Assembly (NCBI RefSeq): GCF_011762485.1
Contig: NZ_JAAKGI010000008.1
Location: 180,305 to 244,304 of the forward strand
Reading direction: 5' to 3'
DNA length: 64,000 bases
Source: Yeosuana marina
Lineage (GTDB): Bacteria > Bacteroidota > Bacteroidia > Flavobacteriales > Flavobacteriaceae
The translations under genes and the position numbers were made by a program. Numbering within the stretch: the stretch's first letter is position 1; the number at the start of each line of letters is the position of its first letter. The notes under the pieces were generated by a model. The model was not told where the DNA came from. It ran no database searches and saw only the letters and a list, made by a program, of their open reading frames with translations. Shown here in pieces: positions 18,143 to 27,019 of the stretch.

Positions 18143-19135
18143 ATGAAATCATATACAATTCAAGAAATAAATGCTTTGTTAAATGGAGTCCTAGTTGGTG
18201 ATTCATCACAGCGCATAGACGGCCCAGAACAACTAGAAAAGGCAAAAATAAATCATATTAGCTTTATTGGAAGCAATAAATATGTAAAGCTATGGGCAAA
18301 CTCTAAAGCTAGTATTGCAATTGTAAACGATAATTTAACCATTGAACCTGGAGAAAATCGCGCTTTAATAAGAGTTAAAAATGCCGATTTAGCCATGGCC
18401 AAAATTTTAGAACTCTTCAACCCAAGTACTCCAGAATTTGATGTCAATATTCATCCCACAGCAGTTATTCACCCAACGGCTAAAATTGGAGGTGATTGTC
18501 AAATTGGTGCTAATTGCTATATAGGCAAAAATGTGGTTTTAGGAAAAGGAACTGTTTTGTATCCTAATGTATGTGTGTTTGACGAAACTATTATTGGCAA
18601 CCATACAACCGTTTGGTCAGGAACGGTTATTAGAGAACGCTGTATTATTGGCGACCATTGTATTTTTCACACCAATGTAAGTATTGGAGCCGATGGTTTT
18701 GGTTATCGCCCAAGCGATGATGGTAGAGGCTTAGTTAAAATTCCGCAAATTGGCAATGTAGTTATTGGCCATTATGTAGAGATTGGTGCTAACTCTTGTG
18801 TTGATAGAGCCAAATTTAGTTCTACCATCATTGGAGACGGATGTAAAATTGATAATCTAGTACAAATTGCCCACAACAGTATAATGGGCCGTTTTTGTAT
18901 TATGGCTGGACATAGTGGTTTAGCGGGCTCTGTTACTTTAGGTGATGGCGTTATGATTGGTGGCAGCGCCTCTATAAAAGACCATACCACGATACACTCT
19001 GGTGCTACAGTTGGTGCAGGTTCTGGTGTGATGGCAGATGTAGAAGCTGGAAAAACCGTCTTAGGTTACCCAGCACAAGATGCTAGAGATATGCTAAAAC
19101 AGTGGGTTGCTATGCGACGCCTTATGAAAAAATAA
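18143..19135 (+). CDS. lpxD: UDP-3-O-acylglucosamine N-acyltransferase LpxD-like
   Basis: A 330-residue protein with an N-terminal LpxD-specific uridine-binding domain (about 1-95, SFIGSNKY) and a left-handed beta-helix of hexapeptide repeats (about 100-310). The catalytic-His segment IAHNSIMG is present (LVQIAHN). It adds the N-linked acyl chain in lipid A synthesis. The lpxC/fabZ/lpxA neighbours usually found beside the main lpxD are absent, so this may be a second, stand-alone LpxD copy. Confidence 0.88.
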   Translation: MKSYTIQEINALLNGVLVGDSSQRIDGPEQLEKAKINHISFIGSNKYVKLWANSKASIAIVNDNLTIEPGENRALIRVKNADLAMAKILELFNPSTPEFDVNIHPTAVIHPTAKIGGDCQIGANCYIGKNVVLGKGTVLYPNVCVFDETIIGNHTTVWSGTVIRERCIIGDHCIFHTNVSIGADGFGYRPSDDGRGLVKIPQIGNVVIGHYVEIGANSCVDRAKFSSTIIGDGCKIDNLVQIAHNSIMGRFCIMAGHSGLAGSVTLGDGVMIGGSASIKDHTTIHSGATVGAGSGVMADVEAGKTVLGYPAQDARDMLKQWVAMRRLMKK

Positions 19136-19148
19136 TCATGTCGCTCGT

Positions 19149-19349
19149 TTACTTAAAAAAACGTTTTAAAAGCACATAAAAACCGTATTTGCTAGCAACA
19201 TCAATTACCAAACTCAACCAATTTTTTTGTTTTAAGTTGTTTGTGAATTTGTTTTTTGACAATTTCATTTGTTCCAAAGCGATGTTCCGTTCTAAACTTA
19301 AGCGTTTTAAATCTTGCTCTATATGTTCAAAAGATTTGTATTCTTTCAT
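19149..19349 (-). CDS. Small conserved protein (DUF6327-like)
   Basis: 66 residues. It starts YKSFEHIEQDLKRLSLERNI, then a basic helix and a weakly hydrophobic C-terminal helix (LVIDVASKYGFYVLL). The pattern and its place after a holin-like gene match DUF6327 proteins of Flavobacteriia, recalled from memory. Four bases after the preceding gene; last of a three-gene operon. Confidence 0.6.
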   Translation of the reverse strand: MKEYKSFEHIEQDLKRLSLERNIALEQMKLSKNKFTNNLKQKNWLSLVIDVASKYGFYVLLKRFFK

Positions 19350-19352
19350 AGG

Positions 19353-19703
19353 CTACGAATTAAAAAATTTAGTCGATAGACTTTTAACCACTTTATTATT
19401 AATATGATGTCTATTCAAATAAATAACACCTGTTATTAATAGAAACCCAATCGCTGTTATAGCGTATCCTAAAGCTACATTTCCTATACTTTCGCCTATA
19501 AACATAGCCATAGCAAATGCTAAAAAAAATAAAGCTATAAAAAGCAAACCGCCAATAACTAAAACTTTTGTTATCAAACTAATGGAGGCACTTAATTGCT
19601 GAAACACTTTTAACGTGTAATACTCTTGAGATTTTTTAATATAAGTTTCCCCTGCATCTGTTATTTTTTCAGATGTTTCACTTACAGATTCAAAAATGTT
19701 CAT
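19353..19703 (-). CDS. Holin-X-like phage-holin-family membrane protein
   Basis: 116 residues with two closely spaced helices (about 42-68 and 75-97), flanked by amphipathic segments. This is the layout of the Actinobacterial holin-X/phage holin family, which in genomes like this sits with YtxH. No other phage gene is near, so it is a host envelope-stress-type gene and not a lysis cassette. Two bases separate it from ytxH. Confidence 0.75.
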   Translation of the reverse strand: MNIFESVSETSEKITDAGETYIKKSQEYYTLKVFQQLSASISLITKVLVIGGLLFIALFFLAFAMAMFIGESIGNVALGYAITAIGFLLITGVIYLNRHHINNKVVKSLSTKFFNS

Positions 19704-19705
19704 TC

Positions 19706-20035
19706 TTAAGATTTTTGGTATTTCTTGTTTTTAGCCTTCAATTCACTCAGTTTCTTTTCTAATGTGGTGATAACATCTTCTGTTTTATGACTTACGTTTG
19801 AAACTATAGATTCTATTTGTTCATCTAGCGTTGCTTTATTGCTAGACACAGTATCAGCTACCTTATCTCTTAAGTGTTCTGTGCTTTCAGCTACTTTATC
19901 TTTAGCTGCTAAAGCTTCATCTGCGATACGCTGTCTTGTTTTAGAGCCCTTGTCTGGCGCAAACAAAATTCCTAATGTTGCTCCTATTGCTGTTCCTGCT
20001 AATATGCCTAATAATGTACTACTTTCTTTTCCCAT
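19706..20035 (-). CDS. YtxH-domain protein
   Basis: 109 residues. The N-terminal glycine-rich helix (GILAGTAIGATLGILFAPDKG) ends in the YtxH hallmark LFAPDKGSKTR, followed by an amphipathic Ala/Lys/Glu coiled tail. YtxH proteins are general-stress or envelope-linked, with biochemical role unknown. First gene of the ytxH/holin/DUF6327 operon. Confidence 0.85.
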   Translation of the reverse strand: MGKESSTLLGILAGTAIGATLGILFAPDKGSKTRQRIADEALAAKDKVAESTEHLRDKVADTVSSNKATLDEQIESIVSNVSHKTEDVITTLEKKLSELKAKNKKYQKS

Positions 20036-20231
20036 AATGTTTTTAAATTTTTAAAAGTTAATATTTAATGTGAATCAAGTTTCAAATAAAATAGCTGCAC
20101 TTCGTAACATCGTGTTCAATACAGAAACATGCGGCAAAAATAAAAACTATTTTGTATGAAAATGATTTACTTTAATATACCTTATAATTAGTAATAATCC
20201 AAACAGTTTAAACATATTTTAACATATAAAC

Positions 20232-20261
20232 AAAAAAGCCCGAGCAATGCTCAAGCTTTTT
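20232..20261. terminator. Terminator downstream of FKBP gene
   Basis: AAAAAGC-cc-GAGC, loop AAT, GCTC-aa-GCTTTTT. The A- and T-runs make it usable in both directions; on the minus strand it closes the FKBP transcript 20 bases after the stop. Confidence 0.75.
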
Positions 20262-20280
20262 ACTAAATATGTATTTAAGC

Positions 20281-20709
20281 TTACTTAATTTCCACTAGCT
20301 CAAGTTCAAAAGTAAGATCTTGACCTGCCAATGGATGATTACCATCAACAATAATATGATCATCATTAACTTCTGCAATCCTGAATTGGTATTCTTTACC
20401 ATCTTCACTTCTTGAGGTTAATCCCATTCCTATTTCTGGTTTAATTTCCTCTGGTAATTGGCTATTATCTACTTTATGAAATAATTCTTCTTGAATATCA
20501 CCATAGGCCTCTTCTTTAGGAATGCTTACTATTTTCTTGTCGTTTACTTTCATATCAACGATTGCTTTTTCAAAACCAGGGATTAGCATACCTTGTCCCA
20601 ATGTAGCTTCAAGAGGCTCTCTACCTTCTGAGCTATCAAAAACTTGTCCGTTGCTTAATTTTCCTGTGTAATGAACTTTTACCGTATCATTTTCTTTTAC
20701 TTGACTCAT
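20281..20709 (-). CDS. FKBP-type peptidyl-prolyl isomerase, SlyD-like
   Basis: 142 residues. The FKBP half contains VHYTGKLSNGQVFDSSEGREP and GQGMLIPGFEKAIVDMKVND (shown in part: VHYTGKLSNGQVFDSS), with an insert-in-flap domain ending GNHPLAGQDLTFELELVEI, the SlyD/FkpA-short signature. It is a cytoplasmic folding catalyst and chaperone; the His-rich metal-binding tail of E. coli SlyD is absent. Start set at the ATG of MSQVKEND (20709), the family norm, instead of an ATG 42 bases upstream. Confidence 0.92.
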   Translation of the reverse strand: MSQVKENDTVKVHYTGKLSNGQVFDSSEGREPLEATLGQGMLIPGFEKAIVDMKVNDKKIVSIPKEEAYGDIQEELFHKVDNSQLPEEIKPEIGMGLTSRSEDGKEYQFRIAEVNDDHIIVDGNHPLAGQDLTFELELVEIK

Positions 20710-20946
20710 AAATTTTATTTTCTTGTTAAAAAATCGATGCAAAGCTATCATTTATATATTAAACCCCAATGGATTAAGGTAAAAAGTCCTTGTTTTTAAT
20801 ATAATCTTAACTCAAACTGAAAGATTAGTAGATCTTGTAAGATTTTTTTACTAAATTAGGTTAGATTTTAATACAAACGTTTACTATACTTAACTAAACC
20901 TATTATTCATTTTATTAGGTACTAGTCATTGTAGAAAAAAATTATT

Positions 20947-21180
20947 ATGAAAAAAAAGATAATTTTAATGATTTTGAGTTTTGTGATATTTTTCATCATT
21001 TATTTAATCATTTGGGAGACCATGAAACTTTCATTTAAATCTATGAATGACCCGATTAGAGCTATTATTTCTGGTGGATTAACCGCTATTTTTTCACCAC
21101 GAGTTGCAAATTACAAATCAAAATTGGGTGATAAATTGCAACTAGATTGGCCAGTTTTAAAAAAGTCAGTTAAACTTTAA
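20947..21180 (+). CDS. Small two-helix membrane protein, unknown
   Basis: 77 residues: a long hydrophobic N-terminal helix (about 4-24), a short loop with MNDPIRAIISGGLTAIFSPRV as a second weak helix, and a basic tail. Not recognised. The overall plan (N-terminal helix, loop, short helix, basic tail) resembles the frameshifted gene 26 bases downstream, so the two may be old paralogues. Confidence 0.6.
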   Translation: MKKKIILMILSFVIFFIIYLIIWETMKLSFKSMNDPIRAIISGGLTAIFSPRVANYKSKLGDKLQLDWPVLKKSVKL

Positions 21181-21206
21181 AAATAAATTTACACCTTATT
21201 TCTATT

Positions 21207-21412
21207 ATGAAAACAATTGCACTTATTACTGTTGGTTTGATTTGGATTTCAAGTTTGATTATTTTATAATTTCATTGACGGATATATATCCAGAAAATAA
21301 TTTTAAGGAACATCGCCTTATTATTGGTATTGCATTTATAACGATAACTGGACTCTTAAAACCAATTTATAAATCTGTTACTAAGAAAGACAGCAATGTC
21401 GGAGGAAATTAA
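21207..21412 (+). pseudogene. Frameshifted small membrane protein gene
   Basis: An ATG at 21207 opens a 20-codon frame (MKTIALITVGLIWISSLIIL) that stops at 21267. From 21263 another frame stays open for 49 codons to a stop at 21410-21412, with no ATG, and encodes a second helix (LIIGIAFITITGLL) and a basic tail. Adding one T to the TTTT run at 21262-21265 joins both into a 69-residue two-helix protein. This is either a real one-base deletion or a sequencing error in a short homopolymer. Confidence 0.7.
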
Positions 21413-21626
21413 AACTAACAGCATTCAACTTGATTACAAGCTAGGAAATATTTGTTTTGTCCATTATCTTAAATACTAAAAAGATATAATTGTTTTCTCT
21501 AATTTTATAATACTTTGGCCTTAAGAATCCTTACCTTTACAATAAGAGATTCCTTGTAATCATTAACTCCCTTTTTTTACTGAGTCCGTTTCTCTCTATT
21601 CAATATAAACTTTTAAAAGACACATT
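21413..21626. other. Intergenic region before HPF gene
   Basis: 214 bases, AT-rich, with no coding signal seen. It must hold the promoter of the HPF-family gene, but no clear -33/-7 pair was recognised. Confidence 0.4.
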
Positions 21627-21941
21627 ATGAATATTCAACTTAATACCGATACAAATATTTCAGGAAATGAAAGACTTGAAAACTATATAAATACTACTAT
21701 AATTAAAGAATTAGATAGATTCAGCGATCATATAACTCGTATCGAAGTGCATCTTTCAGATGAGAACGGGTCTAAAAATGGTCAGCACGATAAACGTTGT
21801 TTGCTTGAGGCACGATTGGAAAACAGACCACCCATTGCCGTTACCAGTAATGAGAACACCATGGAAAAAGCGGTAAGTAATTCAATCAAAAAATTAAAGA
21901 GATCAATGGATACCATTTATGGGCGTTTAATGAATCGTTAA
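21627..21941 (+). CDS. HPF/RaiA-family ribosome-associated factor
   Basis: 104 residues with the beta-alpha-beta-beta-beta-alpha HPF/RaiA fold: RFSDHITRIEVHLSDENG, a KNGQHDKRCLLEARLE strand pair, and a long C-terminal helix with basic SIKKLKRSMD. Family members bind the 30S decoding region and silence or hibernate ribosomes in stress or starvation. Short form without the C-terminal dimerisation domain. Stands alone. Confidence 0.85.
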   Translation: MNIQLNTDTNISGNERLENYINTTIIKELDRFSDHITRIEVHLSDENGSKNGQHDKRCLLEARLENRPPIAVTSNENTMEKAVSNSIKKLKRSMDTIYGRLMNR

Positions 21942-22159
21942 GTGTGCGAATATTATGATTTAAAACTATTACTATTTTAAACTCGTAATACTAGCAAACC
22001 TTAAAACAGTCAATAAATCAAAAATTATATCCTAACTCCTTTTAAATTTTAAAACCTACATCATGAATTTATAAGGTTATTATAATTGACTTCGATGCAC
22101 TTCCACCGTTATAGTTAATCCCCAGATTAGAAATAACTTATTAATCTTAATAACATACT

Positions 22160-24193
22160 ATGAATATTAATGAGAAAACTAAGGAAGAGCTTAAGCAAGA
22201 GTTGGTAGAATTATTTCAGGAAAATAACTCTTTAAAAGTTTTAAAAGAAAAACGAGAGGCAGAGTTTCTCATTGCAAATAAAGAACTGCTTATTCAAAGC
22301 GAGTTGAAGGAAAAACGCGCAGAAGAATTAGCTGTTGCTAATAAAGAACTTGCGTTTCAGAGCAAATTGAAGGAGAAGCGAGCTGAAGAATTAATTATTG
22401 CAAATAAGGAACTGGTTATCCAAAGTGAGTTAAAGGAAAAACGGGCAGAAGAACTGGTTATTGCTAACAAAGAGCTTGCTTATCAAAATAAAGAAAAAGA
22501 AAAACGTGCTGAAGAGTTGGTTATTGCCAATAAAGAACTTGTATATCAAAACAGAATAAAAGAAAAACGGGCTGCAGAGCTGGTTATTGCCAATAAAGAA
22601 CTTGTCTTTCAAAACCAAGAAAAAGTAAAACGCGCTGCAGAATTATATCTTGCTCAAGAAATAGCAGAAGAATTCGAAAATAAATTCAAACAAATTGCTG
22701 AACATATAGATGACGTTTTCTGGTTAAGAACAACTAGTGAAATGATTTATGTGAGTCCTTCTTTTGAAAAAATTTGGGGTGTTCGTGTTGATGAACTATA
22801 TAAAAACCCCGAAATATTAACTGATAAAATACATCCAGAAGACAAACCTAATGTACAAGAAATAATTCAATCAAAAGAATTTAAAGATAAAGGCTTATTC
22901 GACTATCAGTATAGAATAATACAGCCAAACAATCAAGTACGCTGGATAAATACTAAAACATTTCCAATAATAGACGATTCTGGAAAAATTGTTAAACGTG
23001 TTGGCATTGCACGGGACATTACTGAAAGATTTCAAAATTTGCAAGAGTTAGTTGATGCCATGAAAAAAGCAGAACAAAGCGACCGCTTAAAATCGGCATT
23101 TCTAGCTAATATGAGTCACGAAATTCGTACTCCTATGAATGGAATTCTTGGTTTTGCTGGACTCTTGAAAGAACCTAACTTATCAGGCGAAAAACAACAA
23201 GAGTACATCCAAATTATTGAGAAAAGTGGTGTGCGTATGCTTAATATCATCAATGACATCATTAGTATTTCAAAAATAGAATCGGGTCAGATGAATCTTA
23301 ATATTAGTGAATCAAATATTAACGATCAAATCGAATATGTTTACACCTTTTTTAAACCAGAGATTGAAGAGAAGGGAATGCGGTTTTTAATTAAAAATTC
23401 GCTGCCTTTAGGCAAAGCTATCATTAAAACTGACCGAGAAAAATTATTTGCCATTTTCACCAATCTTGTTAAAAATGCTATTAAATACACCGAAAGAGGG
23501 TCCATAGAATTAGGCTGCAATAAAAAGGATGAATACCTTGAATTTTACGTTAAAGATTCGGGTATTGGTATAGATAAAGACAGACAGAAAGCAATTTTTG
23601 AACGTTTTATTCAGGCTGATATTTCCGATAAACACGCCTATCAGGGAGCAGGTTTAGGGTTATCTATTTCTAAAGCTTATATAGAAATGCTTGGTGGAAA
23701 ATTATGGGTGGAAAGCGAAAAGGGCTTTGGCTCGACGTTTTACTTTACTATTCCTTATACTAGCGAACTAAAGAAACAAGCCATATCTGCTATTGAGACT
23801 TACAACGATCAAACAGATAATCAAATTAAAAATCTAAAAATATTAATTGTTGAAGATGATGAAACTTCAGATTTACTCATAAGCATTATGCTTACAAAAA
23901 TGAGTAGAAAAATCCTCAATGCAAGAAACGGTATTGAAGCCATTGAACTTTGCAGAAATAATCCTGATATAGATCTAATATTAATGGATATTAAAATGCC
24001 TACAATGGACGGATATGAAACTACCCAACAAATACGCCTATTTAATGAAGATGTCATTATTATTGCCCAGACAGCTTTTGGACTTACTGGTGACAGAGAA
24101 AATGCCATAGCAGCGGGATGCAATGCCTATATTTCAAAACCAATCGTAAAAGAAGAATTAATGTTGTTATTACAACAATATTTCATTAAATAA
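22160..24193 (+). CDS. Hybrid sensor histidine kinase with 21-residue-repeat coiled coil, PAS, kinase and receiver
   Basis: 677 residues, cytoplasmic, no membrane helix. Residues about 29-175 are seven tandem 21-residue repeats of the type KEKRAEELVIANKELVIQS, a three-heptad coiled-coil unit. A PAS domain follows (about 185-295, with PAC end VGIARDITERF). The HisKA box is SHEIRTPMNGILG with H320. The HATPase domain shows NAIKYT, DSGIGID and GAGLGLSI. A C-terminal receiver has ILIVEDDE and phospho-acceptor D610 in LMDIKMPTMDGYE. No DNA-binding output is fused or adjacent, so it probably signals by phosphotransfer to another protein. Confidence 0.93.
   Translation: MNINEKTKEELKQELVELFQENNSLKVLKEKREAEFLIANKELLIQSELKEKRAEELAVANKELAFQSKLKEKRAEELIIANKELVIQSELKEKRAEELVIANKELAYQNKEKEKRAEELVIANKELVYQNRIKEKRAAELVIANKELVFQNQEKVKRAAELYLAQEIAEEFENKFKQIAEHIDDVFWLRTTSEMIYVSPSFEKIWGVRVDELYKNPEILTDKIHPEDKPNVQEIIQSKEFKDKGLFDYQYRIIQPNNQVRWINTKTFPIIDDSGKIVKRVGIARDITERFQNLQELVDAMKKAEQSDRLKSAFLANMSHEIRTPMNGILGFAGLLKEPNLSGEKQQEYIQIIEKSGVRMLNIINDIISISKIESGQMNLNISESNINDQIEYVYTFFKPEIEEKGMRFLIKNSLPLGKAIIKTDREKLFAIFTNLVKNAIKYTERGSIELGCNKKDEYLEFYVKDSGIGIDKDRQKAIFERFIQADISDKHAYQGAGLGLSISKAYIEMLGGKLWVESEKGFGSTFYFTIPYTSELKKQAISAIETYNDQTDNQIKNLKILIVEDDETSDLLISIMLTKMSRKILNARNGIEAIELCRNNPDIDLILMDIKMPTMDGYETTQQIRLFNEDVIIIAQTAFGLTGDRENAIAAGCNAYISKPIVKEELMLLLQQYFIK
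22244..22684 (+). repeat. 63-bp tandem repeats coding the coiled coil
   Basis: Six clear and one degraded copies of a 63-base unit, each encoding 21 residues (KEKRAEEL-x-IANKEL-x-x-Q-x-x-x). Central copies are near-identical in protein but differ at synonymous sites, so they are not all recent. Copy number could vary between strains by slippage or recombination. Confidence 0.9.
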
Positions 24194-24216
24194 ACATGAT
24201 TAATAGCTATAAAAAA

Positions 24217-24972
24217 TTATTCTAACCACGCTTTAAAATCCTTAACGCGCTCTCTAGCAACGATAACCTCATCGTCATTATAGGAGTTTAATTTTATTTG
24301 CAGACGTGAATTGGTATAGCTTACCATATCTTTTATAGCATTAATGTTTACAAAAAATTTACGATTTATACGGAAAAACGTTTGAGGTTCTAACTCATTC
24401 TCCAATAGCTCTAATGTCGTGTCTAGCAAATAGCTTCTACCTTCGGTAGTGTAAACATAAGTCCCTTTGTTTTCACTATAAAAACATTCAATATCTTCAA
24501 TATTAATGAGCTTTAAATGTTGCCCAACTTTTACTGAAAATCGTTTTTTATACTCACGATCAATGGGATTTACCAACAATTTTTTAATATCGTTAAAATC
24601 TATCGTTACCGCTTGTTGCTTTGGAACTCGATCTTGATATTTCTTTACCGCTTTCTCTAATTCATCCGCATCAATTGGTTTTAACAAATAATCTATACTG
24701 TTAAGTTTAAAGGCCTGCAGTGCATACTCATCATAAGCTGTCGTGAAAATTACAGCACTTTGAATGTCTATAGTTTCAAAAATTTCAAATGATAAGCCGT
24801 CACTTAACTGAATATCTAAAAATATTAAATCTGGATGTTCGTTGTTTTTAAACCATGTAATGCTCTCTTCTACAGAATGCAGCATAACCTCTGCTTGAAC
24901 TTGTATGCTTGCCAACATGCGCTGTAATCGGCGCGCAGACGGCTTTTCATCTTCTATAATAAGTACGTTCAT
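24217..24972 (-). CDS. LytTR-family response regulator
   Basis: About 251 residues: receiver domain (NVLIIEDEKPSARRL; phospho-acceptor Asp in LIFLDIQLSDG; later TAYDEYALQAF and LLKPID) and a C-terminal LytTR DNA-binding domain (about 145-250, with IEDIECFYSENKGTYVYT and FFRINRKFFVN). It is the output partner of the LytS-type kinase encoded four genes upstream. I prefer the ATG at 24972, whose ATGA overlaps the upstream stop; an in-frame ATG at 24978 is also possible. Confidence 0.93.
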   Translation of the reverse strand: MNVLIIEDEKPSARRLQRMLASIQVQAEVMLHSVEESITWFKNNEHPDLIFLDIQLSDGLSFEIFETIDIQSAVIFTTAYDEYALQAFKLNSIDYLLKPIDADELEKAVKKYQDRVPKQQAVTIDFNDIKKLLVNPIDREYKKRFSVKVGQHLKLINIEDIECFYSENKGTYVYTTEGRSYLLDTTLELLENELEPQTFFRINRKFFVNINAIKDMVSYTNSRLQIKLNSYNDDEVIVARERVKDFKAWLE

Positions 24973-25310
24973 TCCCATCGTTTTTTATCTTTATCCATAT
25001 ACTCTTTAATTTTGCGTTGCTCCCAGTTTTTCCCAAAAAAGAAATCAGGTCCAAAAACACCTAGAAAATGAAAAAATAATCCGATTCCCCAAAAGATAGC
25101 CGTAGAGAATGTTCCAAAACTCCAAAAGTTGTCAGTATTCCTTCCTATTATAAAAATCAAGAATAAATTGACTACAACATAAGATGCTAAATGCCAATAG
25201 AAACCAACAATTTGTTTTACCTTTTTTTGTGCTCTTAAATACGAGTCTTCACGATGAAAATCGTTTTTAAATGTATTGTTTTGTTCTTTATCTGTTCTAA
25301 AATGTGTCAT
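24969..25310 (-). CDS. 2TM-domain protein (second stand-alone copy)
   Basis: 113 residues. A charged N-terminus leads into YLRAQKKVKQIVGFYWHLASY (in part: AQKKVKQIVGFYWH), two helices (about 45-65 and 72-92), and the end motif FFGKNWEQRKIKEYMDKD. This is the 2TM domain, common in Bacteroidota and of unknown function. It overlaps the LytTR regulator start and lies between it and another 2TM gene. Less like the other two copies than they are to each other. Confidence 0.85.
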   Translation of the reverse strand: MTHFRTDKEQNNTFKNDFHREDSYLRAQKKVKQIVGFYWHLASYVVVNLFLIFIIGRNTDNFWSFGTFSTAIFWGIGLFFHFLGVFGPDFFFGKNWEQRKIKEYMDKDKKRWE

Positions 25311-25328
25311 AATATTTAATTTTTACTA

Positions 25329-25634
25329 TTACTCCCAGCGCTGTTCTTCTTCCTCACGCATAAATTGTTCTATCTTGCGTTGTTGCCAGTTTCCTCCAAA
25401 AATACCATTGTTTACAAATACATGATAGGCATGAAAGCACAAGCCTATTCCCCAACCTAATATGGCGAACCAAAACCATTGAAATCCCCAATAGGTTTTA
25501 TAATTAATGAAAATTAAAAACGGAATGAATAAGCAATAAACTATCAGGTGGTAATAAAACCCCTTTAACTCTTCTACATGTTTTCGGGCTTTGTTATACT
25601 TTTCGTTACTATCGTTGTCTGATTGTGTTTTCAT
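25329..25634 (-). CDS. 2TM-domain protein (first stand-alone copy)
   Basis: 101 residues from the ATG at 25634; an upstream in-frame TTG at 25667 overlaps the kinase gene and is less likely. It contains KARKHVEELKGFYYHL, two helices, INYKTYWGFQWFWF and the end motif NWQQRKIEQFMREEE. The middle is nearly identical at DNA level to the 2TM tail of the kinase gene upstream (25470-25530 against 25800-25850), which shows a fairly recent duplication. Confidence 0.87.
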   Translation of the reverse strand: MKTQSDNDSNEKYNKARKHVEELKGFYYHLIVYCLFIPFLIFINYKTYWGFQWFWFAILGWGIGLCFHAYHVFVNNGIFGGNWQQRKIEQFMREEEEQRWE

Positions 25635-25647
25635 TTGTGTGTTATTT

Positions 25648-26994
25648 TTATTTCCATCGGGTGTCAATATCGTCTTGATTTTTCATAAATTGTTTTATTT
25701 TGCGCTCTTCCCAATCACGTCCAAAAACACCTTCACTTACATACACTTTAAAGGCATTGACAAGGATACCGATTCCCCAACCTATCATTGGAAACCAAAA
25801 CCATTGAAATCCCCAATAGGTCTTATAGTTAATGAAAATTAAAAAGGGAATTACTAAAAAATAAGAAATGATACTGTAATAAAATTCTTTAAGTTCATCT
25901 ATATGTTTTCGTGCTCTTAAATAGCTATTATCTATTTTTGAAGTTGGTGTTTCATTCATAATTGATATTTGTTTTGTAAGCATAGGTATTGCCACGGCAA
26001 AACTGTTTGCTTGTTGATTGATGTTTACTTTTTTGTTTGATAAAAGATTGTATCGTTGTTTAATATTCTCTAAACCAACACCGCTACTCTTTTTTACAAT
26101 TTGTTTTGGCTGAAGGTTGTTTTCTACCACTAAATTACCATCATATTCATAAATTTTGATACGCAAGGGTTTACTAGTTGTTACCATATTATGCTTCACA
26201 GCATTCTCCAAGAGGAGCTGTAAAGAAAGCGGAACCACTTTGCTTTCTGGGTTTGAAGCTTTCTCTGGCATATCAAAAACAATACTATCTTCAAACCTCA
26301 TTTTAAGCAAAGACATGTAGGTTTTGGCAAATTCTAACTCCTCATCAACCGTTACAAGTTCTTTATTTTTTTGTTCCAATACATAACGATATACCTTTGA
26401 TAGGGAAGTAGTGAACTTTTGCGCATTTTCTGGATTTTCTTCAATTAAACTAGTTAAAACATTTAAACTATTAAATAAAAAATGCGGATCTAATTGATTT
26501 TTTAAGGCATCAAACTTAGCGCTGGCTGTACCTGCTATGACTTTCTGTTCTTTAATTTTATTTTGCTGATATCTATTGTAGAAATAAACAAAGTGAAAAA
26601 TGATTACTATGGTTAGTGTGATCCATAATCCAAATCGATAATATTCAAATTTTTCGTGAGTTACAAATTCAACTATTGATTTTCCATTAAGTAATGTTTC
26701 TACAAACCCCCTCAAAAAGAAAAGGGCAATAAGAGTAATTAAAGTAGAGCCGGCAATTCCAATAATAATTCTTTTTATTCTATCTTTTTCACTCCATTTA
26801 CGACTTTCCAAATATTGAAAATAATACATGTTTGAATATCCAATAGCAAAAGAATATAACTGATATAAGACAAAATCAATTAAAAATTCATTCAGGTTTT
26901 TAAAATCGAAGCCTCCTGATAATAGGTTACCTACTATAAAGACAGCACATCCAATTATAAAAGTTATGATTATATTTTTAGCTAATTTTGTCAT
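25648..26994 (-). CDS. LytS-type sensor histidine kinase with C-terminal 2TM domain
   Basis: 448 residues. Four N-terminal helices lie at about 8-27, 40-60, 75-96 and 122-140. The His_kinase box is QLDPHFLFNSLNVLTSLI with H171, followed by a HATPase domain (LLLENAVKHN, GVGLENIKQRY). At about 358-448 a 2TM domain is fused (RARKHIDELKEFYYS, two helices, GRDWEERKIKQFM). A kinase C-terminus with two more membrane helices is unusual. The partner regulator is the LytTR protein downstream. It starts 26 bases after the TPR-like gene, so all five genes are probably one operon. Confidence 0.9.
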   Translation of the reverse strand: MTKLAKNIIITFIIGCAVFIVGNLLSGGFDFKNLNEFLIDFVLYQLYSFAIGYSNMYYFQYLESRKWSEKDRIKRIIIGIAGSTLITLIALFFLRGFVETLLNGKSIVEFVTHEKFEYYRFGLWITLTIVIIFHFVYFYNRYQQNKIKEQKVIAGTASAKFDALKNQLDPHFLFNSLNVLTSLIEENPENAQKFTTSLSKVYRYVLEQKNKELVTVDEELEFAKTYMSLLKMRFEDSIVFDMPEKASNPESKVVPLSLQLLLENAVKHNMVTTSKPLRIKIYEYDGNLVVENNLQPKQIVKKSSGVGLENIKQRYNLLSNKKVNINQQANSFAVAIPMLTKQISIMNETPTSKIDNSYLRARKHIDELKEFYYSIISYFLVIPFLIFINYKTYWGFQWFWFPMIGWGIGILVNAFKVYVSEGVFGRDWEERKIKQFMKNQDDIDTRWK

Positions 26995-27019
26995 GATTTA
27001 TTTAATACCCTAATAATTA

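Noticed and set aside
19353..19703. Prophage lysis gene (holin family)
   Set aside because: No phage gene is nearby and its YtxH/DUF6327 neighbours are the usual host context.
20947..21412. Toxin-antitoxin pair of two small genes
   Set aside because: Both are membrane proteins of similar plan, the second is frameshifted, and neither resembles a toxin or antitoxin family.
22244..22684. CRISPR-like array of regular repeats
   Set aside because: The repeats are contiguous, in frame and coding (21-residue coiled-coil units); there are no spacers.
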